Below, piece after piece: positions 18,634 to 27,227 of a stretch of 64,000 bases of DNA; the first letter of the stretch is position 1, and each line of letters starts with the position of its first letter. Both the position numbers and the translations under genes were made by a program. This DNA comes from Polaribacter vadi (GTDB lineage: Bacteria; Bacteroidota; Bacteroidia; Flavobacteriales; Flavobacteriaceae), in contig NZ_JAHKQL010000008.1 of the NCBI RefSeq assembly GCF_018861005.1, forward strand, positions 62,001 to 126,000. The letters run 5' to 3'. The notes under the pieces were generated by a model. That model was given only the letters and a program-made list of their open reading frames with translations, had not been told where the DNA came from and made no database searches.

Positions 18634-19318
18634 ACATCGATTTTTAATAATTGAAGATGATCCTTTTATCTCTAGAACGATAAAAAATACATTAGAAAAA
18701 AATGATGTTTCTGTGGTTGGTATTGCCAAAAATTTAGAAATTGCTTTAGAATTACTCAACAGCAAAAAACCAGATTTATGTTTAGTAGATATTCAATTAA
18801 AAGGTGCTTTTGATGGAATCGTTTTTGCTAAAGAATTAGACAAAATTCAATTGCCATATTTTTATTTAACTGCTCAAACAGACCCTTTAACTTTAAGTGA
18901 AGTTAATAATACAAAACCACTTGGTTATTTAGTAAAACCCTTTACAACTGCTGGTTTATGGAGTAGTATTTCTGTAGTTTGGAATAAATATTTATCAGAA
19001 AAAGAAAGCATATTATCCGTAAAATCTGATGGTTATGTGTATAGAATTCCAGAAAAAGATATTTTATTTTTAGAAGCTTTTGACAACTATTGCTACATAC
19101 ACATAGAACCAAAAAAAATCTTAGTGCCTCATACCTTAAAAAAAGTAAGAGAACAATTAAAAGGAAATCACTTTTTTGTACCACACAGATCGTATTGTGT
19201 AAACACTAATAAAATAACTGATATTGGTAAAAAAACAATTCGCTTAAATAGTATTGAACTATCATTGAGTGAAGCCAGAAGGCCTGCTCTTTTAAAAGTG
19301 ATAAAAAACATTAATTAG
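18626..19318 (+). CDS. LytTR-family response regulator
   Basis: 230 residues. The receiver domain has IIEDD, phospho-acceptor Asp55 (CLVDIQL), T-A (YLTAQTD) and K-P (LVKPFT). The LytTR DNA-binding domain is at ~130-228 (GYVYRIPEKDILFLEA; FFVPHRSYCVNTNKI). Translation is coupled to the kinase by the 8-bp overlap. The T9SS cargo gene follows 220 bp downstream and is a possible target; there is no direct evidence for that. Confidence 0.92.
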   Translation: MAKHRFLIIEDDPFISRTIKNTLEKNDVSVVGIAKNLEIALELLNSKKPDLCLVDIQLKGAFDGIVFAKELDKIQLPYFYLTAQTDPLTLSEVNNTKPLGYLVKPFTTAGLWSSISVVWNKYLSEKESILSVKSDGYVYRIPEKDILFLEAFDNYCYIHIEPKKILVPHTLKKVREQLKGNHFFVPHRSYCVNTNKITDIGKKTIRLNSIELSLSEARRPALLKVIKNIN

Positions 19319-19353
19319 CTTTTAAAATTACAATTCATTTTACAAAACTTCTT

Positions 19354-19378
19354 AAACTTAAAACTTTAAGTTTTTTTT
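19354..19378 (+). terminator. Terminator after the kinase/LytTR pair
   Basis: Inverted repeat AAACTTAAA / TTTAAGTTT with a two-base centre, followed by a run of T. It separates the two-component genes from the secreted-protein gene. Confidence 0.65.
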
Positions 19379-19496
19379 ACTAAACAAAACACAAAACATT
19401 GATTTATAGTTTTTTAATAAAAACACTCACTTCATATTTCACTAAAAAAACACCCTGTTTCACTAAAGATTTACCTTTTTAAACAGCTTCCATTTC

Positions 19497-19504
19497 TAAA
19501 TTTG
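19497..19504 (+). promoter_or_regulatory. -7 box of the T9SS cargo gene
   Basis: TAAATTTG matches TAnnTTTG. With a transcript start near 19511, the ATG at 19508 cannot be the start, which supports the ATG at 19541. Confidence 0.55.
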
Positions 19505-19540
19505 ATTATGAAAAAATTACTAATCAAAAACTTAGAAATC

Positions 19541-22500
19541 ATGAAAAATAAAATTTACTCATTAATTTATTTTTTATTTGTGATAAATGGTGCTTTTGGG
19601 CAACAACTATCACTTATAAAAGATATTAACAAAGGAACAAACCATGGCTTACCAGAATATTTAACGCTCTTTAACAACAAAATTTATTTTGTTGCTAATG
19701 ACGGAATGAATGGAACTGAACTTTGGGAAACAGACGGAACTGAAAAAAACACTAAATTAGTATTAGATATAAACCCTAATGGAGATGCAAATGTTCGAAG
19801 TTTAGTAGTTATGGATAATGAACTATATTTTGCAGCAGACAATGGAACTAATGGTTTAGAACTTTGGAAAAGTGATGGAACTGCTAATGGTACACAGCTA
19901 GTAAAAGATATTTACCCAGGAGTTGGAGGTAGTCTAATAAATCATTTATATGTTTATAATAATAAACTATACTTTCAGGCAGGAGATAATTCTACAGTTG
20001 GAATAGAACTTTGGGAAAGTGATGGTACTACAGCAGGTACAAAACTTTTTATGGACATTAATACAACAGGAGATTATCAATATTCTTCTGTTAAAAATTT
20101 TGCAACCTTTAATGGTAAAATGTATTTTTCAGCTTCTGATGGCGTAAATGGAGAAGAATTATGGGTAAGTGATGGTACTATAGCAAATACATTAATGCTT
20201 AAAGATATTAACACCAATGCAAACTTAGGTAGCTCTCCAAGTGGTTTAACCGTTTATAACAATAAGCTTTATTTTGCGGCTGATGAAGGGAGTAGCATAG
20301 GTTTAGTTGGAAGAGAGCTTTGGGAAACTGATGGCACAACTGCTGGTACAAAATTAACAAGTGATATTCAACCTGGAGTTGGTGACTCAGCTCCACAAAA
20401 CTTCATCGTATTTAATAATAAGCTTTATTTTTCAGCAAGTTATAATCTTAGTGGGCAACCAAACAGTGAGTTATGGAAATATGATGACTCTACAAATACC
20501 TCGTCTTTAGTTGAAGAGATTAATGAGGTTGCTTTTATTGGCTCTGGTCCAAGCGATTTAACAGAGTATAATGGTAAAATATATTTTGAGGCATCTAAAT
20601 CTAACGCTTTAGGTTCTGAACTATGGCAAACTGACGGAACTAATACTATATTGGCATTAGATATAAATACAAGAGATCAAAGCAGTGGCGTTACCAGTAG
20701 TTCTTTACCAGAAAATTTTATTGTTTATAAAAATATGCTATTTTTTTCAGCAACAACTGGCACATATGGTAGAGAATTATACGTTTTGAACCCAATTAGC
20801 TTAGCAACATTATCTCCAGATAATATTACTAAAACTACAGCCAATTTAGGAGGTAACATTGCTTTTCAAGGAGCTTCTGTAGTAACAGAAAGAGGTATTG
20901 TCTATGCTAGAGAAAATGTAGAATTAAAAATTGGAAGACAAGGAGTTATAAAGGAGTCTATTGGTAATGGTGATGGTCCATTTACTAAAACTATTACTTT
21001 AAATCAAGGAACAATATATTATTATAGAGCGTATGCTATAAATTCAGAAGGAACAGTCTATGGTAATACAGAAACTTTACATATCTTAGATGATGTTCCC
21101 ACAATAAATACAATAGATGCTTCGAATATTACTGCTATATCTAGCACATTAAATGCAGAGATTATTGATAGTGGCAATTCAAGTATAATTCAAAAAGGTT
21201 TTGTTTATTCTACTTCTAATACAAGCCCTAAATTAGATGAAAATAACGTTTTCAATAGAACAAACTCCTCAAATGATGCTCTATTTAGTAGTTCAATATC
21301 TTCAACTAATCTAAAAACCTATTTCTATAGAGCTTACGCCAAAAATAATGAAGGCATTGGTTATGGAGATGTAAAAACTTTTAGACAAAATAATGCACTC
21401 CATTTTAATGGTGGAAATGAAAAAATTACCGTAAACGATAATTCAAATTTCGATTTTTCTAGTGGTATTACTTTAGAAGCTTGGATAAATATTGATCAAC
21501 TAAATACAGATAGAAATATCATTAGAAAGTATGAAGACGCAGTAAATGGAAAAAGTTTTAACTTGTGGGTAGATGCTCTTGGTAGGTTTAGATTTACAAT
21601 TTCAATTGATGGCAGTTCAGACGAATTTTTAATATCTAACAGTCCTGCAATTTTCACAAATAATTGGCATCATATTGCTGCAACTTTTAATGGTTCTACA
21701 ATGAAAATGTATGTAGATGGATTAGGAGCAGGAAGCAAAAGTGTTACTGGAACTATTTATGATTCTTCTAGTGATATAGTAATTGGAGAAGGTACTACAA
21801 CTTCCAACTTTTCAGGAGCATTAGACGAAATAAGGATATGGGATAAAGCCCTTAGCCAACAAGAGGTTAAAGATTTAAAAGATGTAATTATACCAGAACA
21901 ATTTTCAAATATAATAGCGTATTATAATTTTAACCAAGGCATTGCTAATGGTTCTAATAACAGCATAACAGCTATTGTTGAAGAAATTCATAATCTTAAT
22001 GGAGCATTATCTGGGTTTCAGTTAATAGGATCAGAATCTAATTTTGTGACTGGTGTTGCTAGTACATTTTCTAACCGAAACCCACTAAACACATTCAATA
22101 TTTCAGGTAACTGGTCTAACCCAAACAACTGGAGTTCTGGTGTTGTACCAGATAATATTGATGATATTATTATCGAAAGTAATAAAACTGTAACCATAGA
22201 TATTGATGATTTAGTTGTGGAAGACTTTACATTACAAAATGGAGCAACACTTTCTATACCATCTGATAAAGAAATAACTGTACAAAAAAGTTTTGTAACA
22301 GATGGCAATCTAGAAATTAGCTCAGACGAAAGTAATAGTGGTGTTTTATTTATTAAAGGAACCACAGAAGGAGAGATTACCTATAAAAGAGGAGGTCTTG
22401 AAGCGAATAAGTGGCATATTATTACCCCTCCTATTTCAGGACAAAAAATACACGATTTTGTAAATTTTATACCTAATAATATAAAAACTAATGAAAATTT

Positions 22501-23680
22501 TGAATATGCTGTTGGAACATATAATGATAATTTGGTTTTAGGTAACAAATGGCAATATTATGATGGCTTAAATCCTGATTTTACATTAGAATTTATTGCA
22601 GGGCAAAGCTACGCAATTTCTAAAGTTACAGATGGGTTTATTACATTTAAAGGAACTCTGAATACAAGTAATTTAAACAAAACAGTAACAGCTGGTAAAT
22701 GGAATGCAGTAGGAAATCCATTTACTACATATTATCCTGCAAATAGAAATAATAGTAATAGCTTTTTAAATGAAAATTTAGATGCACTAGATGATGCTTA
22801 TAAAAGTTTATATATATGGGACAATTCTCAAAATAAGTATGCAGCAGTTACAGAGTTAGATTTAGTAAATCAATCTCTACCTCCAGGACAAGGTTTTTTT
22901 GTGAAATTAAAAAATGGAGAATCTAATATTTTATTTAATGAAAATAAAAGAAGTATCAAGCCTGAAAGTGGAAATACGGAATTTGAAAAAAATAGAAATA
23001 AAGACTTTAGAATTGAATTGAAAATATCTAATGAAAATAATACCGTAAAAACTACATTAATATATTCAGATACAGCTACAAATGAGTTCGATATTGGATA
23101 TGATATTGCTAATTTTAACAGTGCTAATCTAGACATATACAGTATTTTAGCAAATTACAATGATGATATAAACTATACTATTCAATCTCTTGATAGGAAT
23201 AGTGCATTAGAAACAATAATACCTCTTGGTGTTATAGCGAATTCAGGTCAAAAAATCCATTTTTCTGCATCAGCACTTAATCTACCAGAAAACACTTTCA
23301 CCTATTTAGAAGATAAAGAATTAAATAATTTTTATAAAATTGATAAAGATAATAAATACTCTATTGATGTATCACCATCTATAAATGGTAGTGGTCGATT
23401 TTATTTACACTTGTCTAATAAAACACTTAACTCAAATTTAGAAAGTTTATCTGCTAATTTCAGTATTTATCAGAAAAACAAATATTTATATATAAATGGT
23501 ATAACAGAAAACAATATAGAACTGAAAATATACTCTATTATTGGCAAAAAAGTGTTTGGAAGTATTTTAAATAATAGCAAAACAAAAAAAGTAAGTTTGG
23601 TAGATTTAAAAAGTGGAGTTTATATAGTAGATATAACAACAAACTCAGGAAAATATAATAAAAAAATAATCCTAAAATAA
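19541..23680 (+). CDS. Large T9SS-secreted protein: ELWxTDG propeller, FN3-like, LamG-like, sorting domain
   Basis: 1379 residues from ATG 19541, which gives a clean signal peptide (MKNKIYSLIYFLFVINGAFGQ). Seven ELWxTDG-type repeats of ~50 residues come first (19.7-20.7 kb). Two FN3-like domains follow (20.8-21.4 kb: YYYRAYAINSEGTVYGN and YFYRAYAKNNEGIGYGD), then a LamG/concanavalin-like domain (21.4-21.9 kb: ITLEAWINI, NNWHHIAATFNGSTMKMYVDG). Next is a segment containing NWSNPNNWSSG-VVPD. The C-terminus is a type A sorting domain (LKIYSIIGKKVF ... LKSGVYIVDITTNSGKYNKKIILK) that targets it to the type IX system. It may be a surface adhesin or sugar-binding protein. Confidence 0.9.
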   Translation: MKNKIYSLIYFLFVINGAFGQQLSLIKDINKGTNHGLPEYLTLFNNKIYFVANDGMNGTELWETDGTEKNTKLVLDINPNGDANVRSLVVMDNELYFAADNGTNGLELWKSDGTANGTQLVKDIYPGVGGSLINHLYVYNNKLYFQAGDNSTVGIELWESDGTTAGTKLFMDINTTGDYQYSSVKNFATFNGKMYFSASDGVNGEELWVSDGTIANTLMLKDINTNANLGSSPSGLTVYNNKLYFAADEGSSIGLVGRELWETDGTTAGTKLTSDIQPGVGDSAPQNFIVFNNKLYFSASYNLSGQPNSELWKYDDSTNTSSLVEEINEVAFIGSGPSDLTEYNGKIYFEASKSNALGSELWQTDGTNTILALDINTRDQSSGVTSSSLPENFIVYKNMLFFSATTGTYGRELYVLNPISLATLSPDNITKTTANLGGNIAFQGASVVTERGIVYARENVELKIGRQGVIKESIGNGDGPFTKTITLNQGTIYYYRAYAINSEGTVYGNTETLHILDDVPTINTIDASNITAISSTLNAEIIDSGNSSIIQKGFVYSTSNTSPKLDENNVFNRTNSSNDALFSSSISSTNLKTYFYRAYAKNNEGIGYGDVKTFRQNNALHFNGGNEKITVNDNSNFDFSSGITLEAWINIDQLNTDRNIIRKYEDAVNGKSFNLWVDALGRFRFTISIDGSSDEFLISNSPAIFTNNWHHIAATFNGSTMKMYVDGLGAGSKSVTGTIYDSSSDIVIGEGTTTSNFSGALDEIRIWDKALSQQEVKDLKDVIIPEQFSNIIAYYNFNQGIANGSNNSITAIVEEIHNLNGALSGFQLIGSESNFVTGVASTFSNRNPLNTFNISGNWSNPNNWSSGVVPDNIDDIIIESNKTVTIDIDDLVVEDFTLQNGATLSIPSDKEITVQKSFVTDGNLEISSDESNSGVLFIKGTTEGEITYKRGGLEANKWHIITPPISGQKIHDFVNFIPNNIKTNENFEYAVGTYNDNLVLGNKWQYYDGLNPDFTLEFIAGQSYAISKVTDGFITFKGTLNTSNLNKTVTAGKWNAVGNPFTTYYPANRNNSNSFLNENLDALDDAYKSLYIWDNSQNKYAAVTELDLVNQSLPPGQGFFVKLKNGESNILFNENKRSIKPESGNTEFEKNRNKDFRIELKISNENNTVKTTLIYSDTATNEFDIGYDIANFNSANLDIYSILANYNDDINYTIQSLDRNSALETIIPLGVIANSGQKIHFSASALNLPENTFTYLEDKELNNFYKIDKDNKYSIDVSPSINGSGRFYLHLSNKTLNSNLESLSANFSIYQKNKYLYINGITENNIELKIYSIIGKKVFGSILNNSKTKKVSLVDLKSGVYIVDITTNSGKYNKKIILK
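19715..20660 (+). repeat. Seven tandem ELWxTDG repeats within the cargo gene
   Basis: Codons for ELW(E/K/V/Q)(T/S/Y)D recur about every 140-162 bp, at roughly 19718, 19858, 20008, 20155, 20317, 20468 and 20620, each preceded by a YF(A/S/Q)A-type strand. An eighth, degenerate unit (GRELYVLN) closes the series. The ~50-residue unit and the count fit a seven- or eight-bladed beta-propeller. Confidence 0.8.
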
Positions 23681-23691
23681 AACATATACTA

Positions 23692-23844
23692 ATGAATTCA
23701 GAAGAAATAACTAGAAAAAAAGCTTTGAAAAAAATAGGTAATTATGGAAAGTATGCAGCATTGACTGCATTAGGTACTTACTTAATTTTAAATCCTAAAA
23801 AAGCACAAGCCACAAGTTTAGAAAATCCTGGTACAGGGTTTTAA
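23692..23844 (+). CDS. Small 50-residue protein with Tat-like N-terminus
   Basis: A complete short frame from ATG 23692 to TAA 23842-23844, 11 bp after the T9SS cargo gene and before the shared terminator. Residues 7-15 (TRKKALKKI) resemble a degenerate twin-arginine motif. A hydrophobic stretch (YAALTALGTYLILNP) and an A-Q-A cleavage-like site near residue 39 follow, leaving only a ~11-residue tail (TSLENPGTGF). I know similar tiny 'RxxALKKxG' proteins from flavobacteria but no function. Codon use and tight spacing support a real gene, co-transcribed with the cargo. Confidence 0.7.
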   Translation: MNSEEITRKKALKKIGNYGKYAALTALGTYLILNPKKAQATSLENPGTGF

Positions 23845-23885
23845 AAACTAAAAAAAGTACTAAAAACCATTTAATATTTTTTTTC

Positions 23886-23915
23886 GAAGCCTCTTACTTT
23901 GTAAGAGGTTTTTTT
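23886..23915 (+). terminator. Terminator of the T9SS cargo operon
   Basis: Stem CCTCTTAC / GTAAGAGG with a TTT loop and a seven-T tail, 42 bp after the small gene. The dusB promoter begins just downstream. Confidence 0.88.
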
Positions 23916-23933
23916 ATGCTCAAAATATTAAAG

Positions 23934-23941
23934 TATCTTTG
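23934..23941 (+). promoter_or_regulatory. -7 box of dusB, almost touching the start codon
   Basis: TATCTTTG matches TAnnTTTG and ends only 4 bp before the ATG at 23946. The transcript would be leaderless or nearly so. The box also rules out the upstream ATG at 23916, which lies before the promoter. Confidence 0.65.
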
Positions 23942-23945
23942 CAGT

Positions 23946-24947
23946 ATGGTTAAAATAGACAACATAGAATTACCCGATTTTCCATTATTATTAGCACCAA
24001 TGGAAGATGTTTCAGATCCACCTTTTAGAGCTTTATGCAAAGAAAATGGTGCAGATGTTGTGTACACAGAATTTATTTCTTCTGAAGGATTAATTAGAGA
24101 TGCAGCAAAAAGTGTTATCAAACTAGATATTTACGAAAAAGAAAGACCTGTAGGTATTCAGATTTTTGGTGCCAATTTAGATTCGATGTTAAAAACCATT
24201 GAAATCGTTGAAAAATCAAATCCTGATATAATTGATATAAACTTTGGTTGTCCTGTTAAAAAAGTAGTTTCTAAAGGTGCAGGTGCAGGTATTTTAAAAG
24301 ATATAGACTTAATGGTTTCTTTAACAGAAGCGATGGTTAAACACACCAATTTACCAATTACAGTTAAAACACGTTTGGGTTGGGATCATGATTCTATACG
24401 AATTGTAGAGGTTGCAGAACGTTTGCAAGATGTAGGTTGTAAAGCAATTGCGATTCACGGAAGAACAAGAGCACAAATGTATAAAGGTGATGCAGATTGG
24501 AAACCAATTGCACAAGTAAAAAACAACCCTAGAATGCATATTCCTGTTTTTGGAAATGGTGATGTTACATCACCAGAAAGAGCTATGGAAATGCGCGATA
24601 AATATGGTTTAGATGGTTGTATGATTGGTAGAGCTTCTATTGGTTATCCTTGGTTTTTTAACGAAATAAAACACTTCTTTAAAACTGGCGAATATTTACC
24701 TAAACCCACAATTGGTGAGCGTACTGAAATGGCAAGAAGACATTTACAAATGGCTATTGATTGGAAAGGTGAACGTTTAGGAGTTGTAGAAACCAGAAGA
24801 CATTACACTAACTATTTTAAAGGTATTCCGCATTTTAAAGAATATAGAACTAAAATGGTGACTTCTGATGATCCTAAAGATGTTTTTAATGCTTTTAATG
24901 AAGTAGAAGAAAAATTTGGAAATACTATTATTCCAGAAATTAGATAA
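23946..24947 (+). CDS. dusB: tRNA-dihydrouridine synthase (DusB-like)
   Basis: 333 residues starting MVKIDNIELPDFPL. TIM-barrel FMN enzyme that reduces uridines in tRNA D-loops. Family motifs: LAPMEDVSDPPFR, DINFGCPVKKV with the catalytic Cys, GAGAGIL, VKTRLGWD, AIHGRTRAQMYKGDADW, GNGDVTSP and GCMIGRASIGYPW. The C-terminal helical tRNA-binding domain is present (RRHYTNYFKGIPHFKEYR). The stop is 1 bp from the converging permease stop. Confidence 0.95.
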   Translation: MVKIDNIELPDFPLLLAPMEDVSDPPFRALCKENGADVVYTEFISSEGLIRDAAKSVIKLDIYEKERPVGIQIFGANLDSMLKTIEIVEKSNPDIIDINFGCPVKKVVSKGAGAGILKDIDLMVSLTEAMVKHTNLPITVKTRLGWDHDSIRIVEVAERLQDVGCKAIAIHGRTRAQMYKGDADWKPIAQVKNNPRMHIPVFGNGDVTSPERAMEMRDKYGLDGCMIGRASIGYPWFFNEIKHFFKTGEYLPKPTIGERTEMARRHLQMAIDWKGERLGVVETRRHYTNYFKGIPHFKEYRTKMVTSDDPKDVFNAFNEVEEKFGNTIIPEIR

Positions 24948-24948
24948 T

Positions 24949-26151
24949 TTACTTTTCTACAAATTCTTTAGATATTCTGCTACTTGCAATTTTAGCGGCT
25001 ATAAACCCAAGTGTAGTAATTGTAAATATTACTATGAAAAGGTTAGATAATCTAAATTCTACAGGGTAAGGCAAGTTTTCTGTTATCATAAAAAAGCCAA
25101 ACTTTATCTGTATAAAAACAGCTATTACACCTATTAATAAACCAATTACCATACCTGTAATAGTTAGTAAAAAACCTTGTAAAATAAATATTCGTTTTAT
25201 CTCCTTTATGGTAGTTCCTAAATTAAATAACGTTTTTAAGTTCTGTTTTTTATCAATAATCATCATAATTATTGCGCCAATTACATTAAATAAGGCAATT
25301 ATTACAATCAATGTAAAAATTAAATAAGAAACAAAATTTTCTGTATTTATCACTTTATAAAACACTTCATTTAACTGTTCTTTGGTTTGTACTTTAAAAG
25401 TATCTCCTAATTTTTGTTGAAGTTCTTCTGCAAATTCATCTGCCAATAAATCATCAGTTAGTTTTAACTCAATTGCAGTAACTTGGTTTTCTTTAAACCT
25501 TAATAATCGTTTAGCTTCTTCTAAATTTACAAACACATATTTACCTTCAAAATCTTCTGTACCTGTGTATAAACCCACAATCTGAACATTGGTTTTATAA
25601 AATGCATTAGTAGGATTTATAAAGCCTGTACCTGGTTTTGGTATCATAATAGATAATGGTTCACCAAAACTTCTAACGCCCAAAGATAATTTTGCAGCTA
25701 TAGTTCTACCAACAACTGCAGTTTTTAAGTATTCTTTTTCTAACCAATTCCCTACGCTTAAAGTAGAATCTATATTTGTAATTTGTGCATAATTTTCTTC
25801 AACTCCTTTTATATAAGCAATCTCATTCTTGCTTTTGTACTCTAAAAAAACACGTTCTTCAATTATTTTAGAACTTACTTTTATAGATGAATTATTTTCT
25901 AAAATATTCTGAATATCATCATCTATAAAAAAAGATTTGCCCTTAACCACTGAAATTTTTATATCAGGGTCTGAAGCATCTAACAAACTATAACTAAAAG
26001 TTCGCAAACCAGAAAAACCAGAGAGTATAATAAATAAGGCTAAAGAACCAACAATAACACCAAAAGATGCGATTATGGTAATAATATTTATAGCATTATT
26101 ACTGGTTCTTGTAAATAAATATCTTTTGGCTATGTATAGAGAAAAATTCAA
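24949..26151 (-). CDS. FtsX/LolCE-type ABC transporter permease
   Basis: 400 residues. Architecture of the lipoprotein-releasing and MacB permeases: an N-terminal transmembrane helix (~20-45: IASFGVIVGSLALFIILSGFSG), a large periplasmic domain (~48-265) and three C-terminal helices (~275-300, 320-350, 365-390). The substrate may be lipoproteins (LolC/E role). No ATPase (LolD) gene is adjacent, so it would use a subunit encoded elsewhere. It lies 15 bp after rbfA and is probably co-transcribed. Confidence 0.88.
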   Translation of the reverse strand: MNFSLYIAKRYLFTRTSNNAINIITIIASFGVIVGSLALFIILSGFSGLRTFSYSLLDASDPDIKISVVKGKSFFIDDDIQNILENNSSIKVSSKIIEERVFLEYKSKNEIAYIKGVEENYAQITNIDSTLSVGNWLEKEYLKTAVVGRTIAAKLSLGVRSFGEPLSIMIPKPGTGFINPTNAFYKTNVQIVGLYTGTEDFEGKYVFVNLEEAKRLLRFKENQVTAIELKLTDDLLADEFAEELQQKLGDTFKVQTKEQLNEVFYKVINTENFVSYLIFTLIVIIALFNVIGAIIMMIIDKKQNLKTLFNLGTTIKEIKRIFILQGFLLTITGMVIGLLIGVIAVFIQIKFGFFMITENLPYPVEFRLSNLFIVIFTITTLGFIAAKIASSRISKEFVEK

Positions 26152-26166
26152 TGAAGTATATTGAAT

Positions 26167-26562
26167 TTATATTTTTTTACGTCTTGGTAAAACATCAGGG
26201 TTTTTAATAGGATTTTCATCTTCACCCTTTAAAGATTTATCAATTTCTTCTAAATAATCTAAAGTATCATCACCAAAAAACAATAATTCTGGCATTCTTC
26301 TTAATTGATTTCTAGTTCTTTTTGCCATTTCATGACGAATAAAAAAAGTATTTGATTGTATTCCTTTTACAATTTCATCTCTTTTTTCTGATGGAAAAAT
26401 ACTTAAATAAACCTTAGCTACACCTAAATCTGAAGTTACATGAACCTTAGAAACAGATATAATAACACCTTTCATTCCATCTTGTGCAGCTTTCTGCAAC
26501 ACATCTACCAAATCTTTTTGCAGAACTCCTGCAATTTTTCTTTGTCTGTTTGTTTCTTCCAT
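26167..26562 (-). CDS. rbfA: Ribosome-binding factor A
   Basis: 131 residues with the KH-like RbfA fold: RQRKIAGVLQKDLVDVLQ, VSKVHVTSDLGVAKVYLSIFP, then MAKRTRNQLRRMPELLFFGDDT. It matures the 30S subunit by acting on 16S rRNA. A basic tail (PRRKKI) ends it. The -7 box lies only 4 bp upstream of the ATG. It precedes the permease gene. Confidence 0.95.
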   Translation of the reverse strand: MEETNRQRKIAGVLQKDLVDVLQKAAQDGMKGVIISVSKVHVTSDLGVAKVYLSIFPSEKRDEIVKGIQSNTFFIRHEMAKRTRNQLRRMPELLFFGDDTLDYLEEIDKSLKGEDENPIKNPDVLPRRKKI

Positions 26563-26566
26563 ACCG

Positions 26567-26574
26567 CAAATTTA
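26567..26574 (-). promoter_or_regulatory. -7 box of rbfA, almost touching the start codon
   Basis: On the minus strand TAAATTTG ends 4 bases before the ATG at 26562, the same geometry as dusB, predicting a leaderless transcript. It lies in the 20-bp gap after the NarL-type regulator gene. Confidence 0.6.
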
Positions 26575-26582
26575 CGATATTT

Positions 26583-27227
26583 TTATGGAGTGTATATCTT
26601 ATTTTTAATAGCATACATCACCAAACCCACTCTATTTTTTACGTTTAATTTTATAAACAAGTTATTTCTGTAACCATCTATTGTTTTCGGGCTTAAACAC
26701 ATTCTATCTGCAATTTCTTTATAAGTTAATTCAGTACACGCCAATTTTAAAAATATAATTTCTTTTTCTTTTAAAACTATTTCTTCATCTCCATTACCAG
26801 AAATAGATTTCATTAATAAATTGGTTACATTTTTAGAATGATAAAACCCGTTTTCTGCAATTTCTATCAAGGCTTTTTCTAACACAGATTTTTCAGTGTC
26901 TTTTAATAGATAACCTATTGCACCAGCTTTTAGCATTTTTAAAACGGTTTTATCATCATCTTCTACAGACAAAGCCATTACATTTACTATTGGATGATTT
27001 TTTTGAATCCACTCTGTGGTTTCAATACCATTTAAAATGGGCATATTAATATCCATCAAAACAATATCAGGAATATTTTCGGGTGAACCAGAAAATTGAT
27101 TGACTAATTCTTGACCGTTTTTACAAGTATACAACACTTCAAATTTTTCAAAAGTATTAACCATTGTTTGTATAGCTTGCGATAATAACGTGTGATCATC
27201 TACAACAACTACTGAGTAATTCGTCAT
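26583..27227 (-). CDS. NarL/LuxR-family response regulator
   Basis: 214 residues. Receiver domain with VVDDH, phospho-acceptor Asp59 (IVLMDINMP), and K at the LLKDTE position. LuxR-type helix-turn-helix at ~148-205 (LKEKEIIFLKLACTELTYKE; MCLSPKTIDGYRNNLF). The gene overlaps its kinase by 4 bp (ATGA). It is the last gene of a four-gene operon with a lipoprotein and a polytopic membrane protein. Confidence 0.93.
   Translation of the reverse strand: MTNYSVVVVDDHTLLSQAIQTMVNTFEKFEVLYTCKNGQELVNQFSGSPENIPDIVLMDINMPILNGIETTEWIQKNHPIVNVMALSVEDDDKTVLKMLKAGAIGYLLKDTEKSVLEKALIEIAENGFYHSKNVTNLLMKSISGNGDEEIVLKEKEIIFLKLACTELTYKEIADRMCLSPKTIDGYRNNLFIKLNVKNRVGLVMYAIKNKIYTP

Noticed and set aside
22018..23136. 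Minus-strand frames inside the T9SS cargo gene
   Set aside because: Antisense to a clear coding region with intact domains; no recognisable product.
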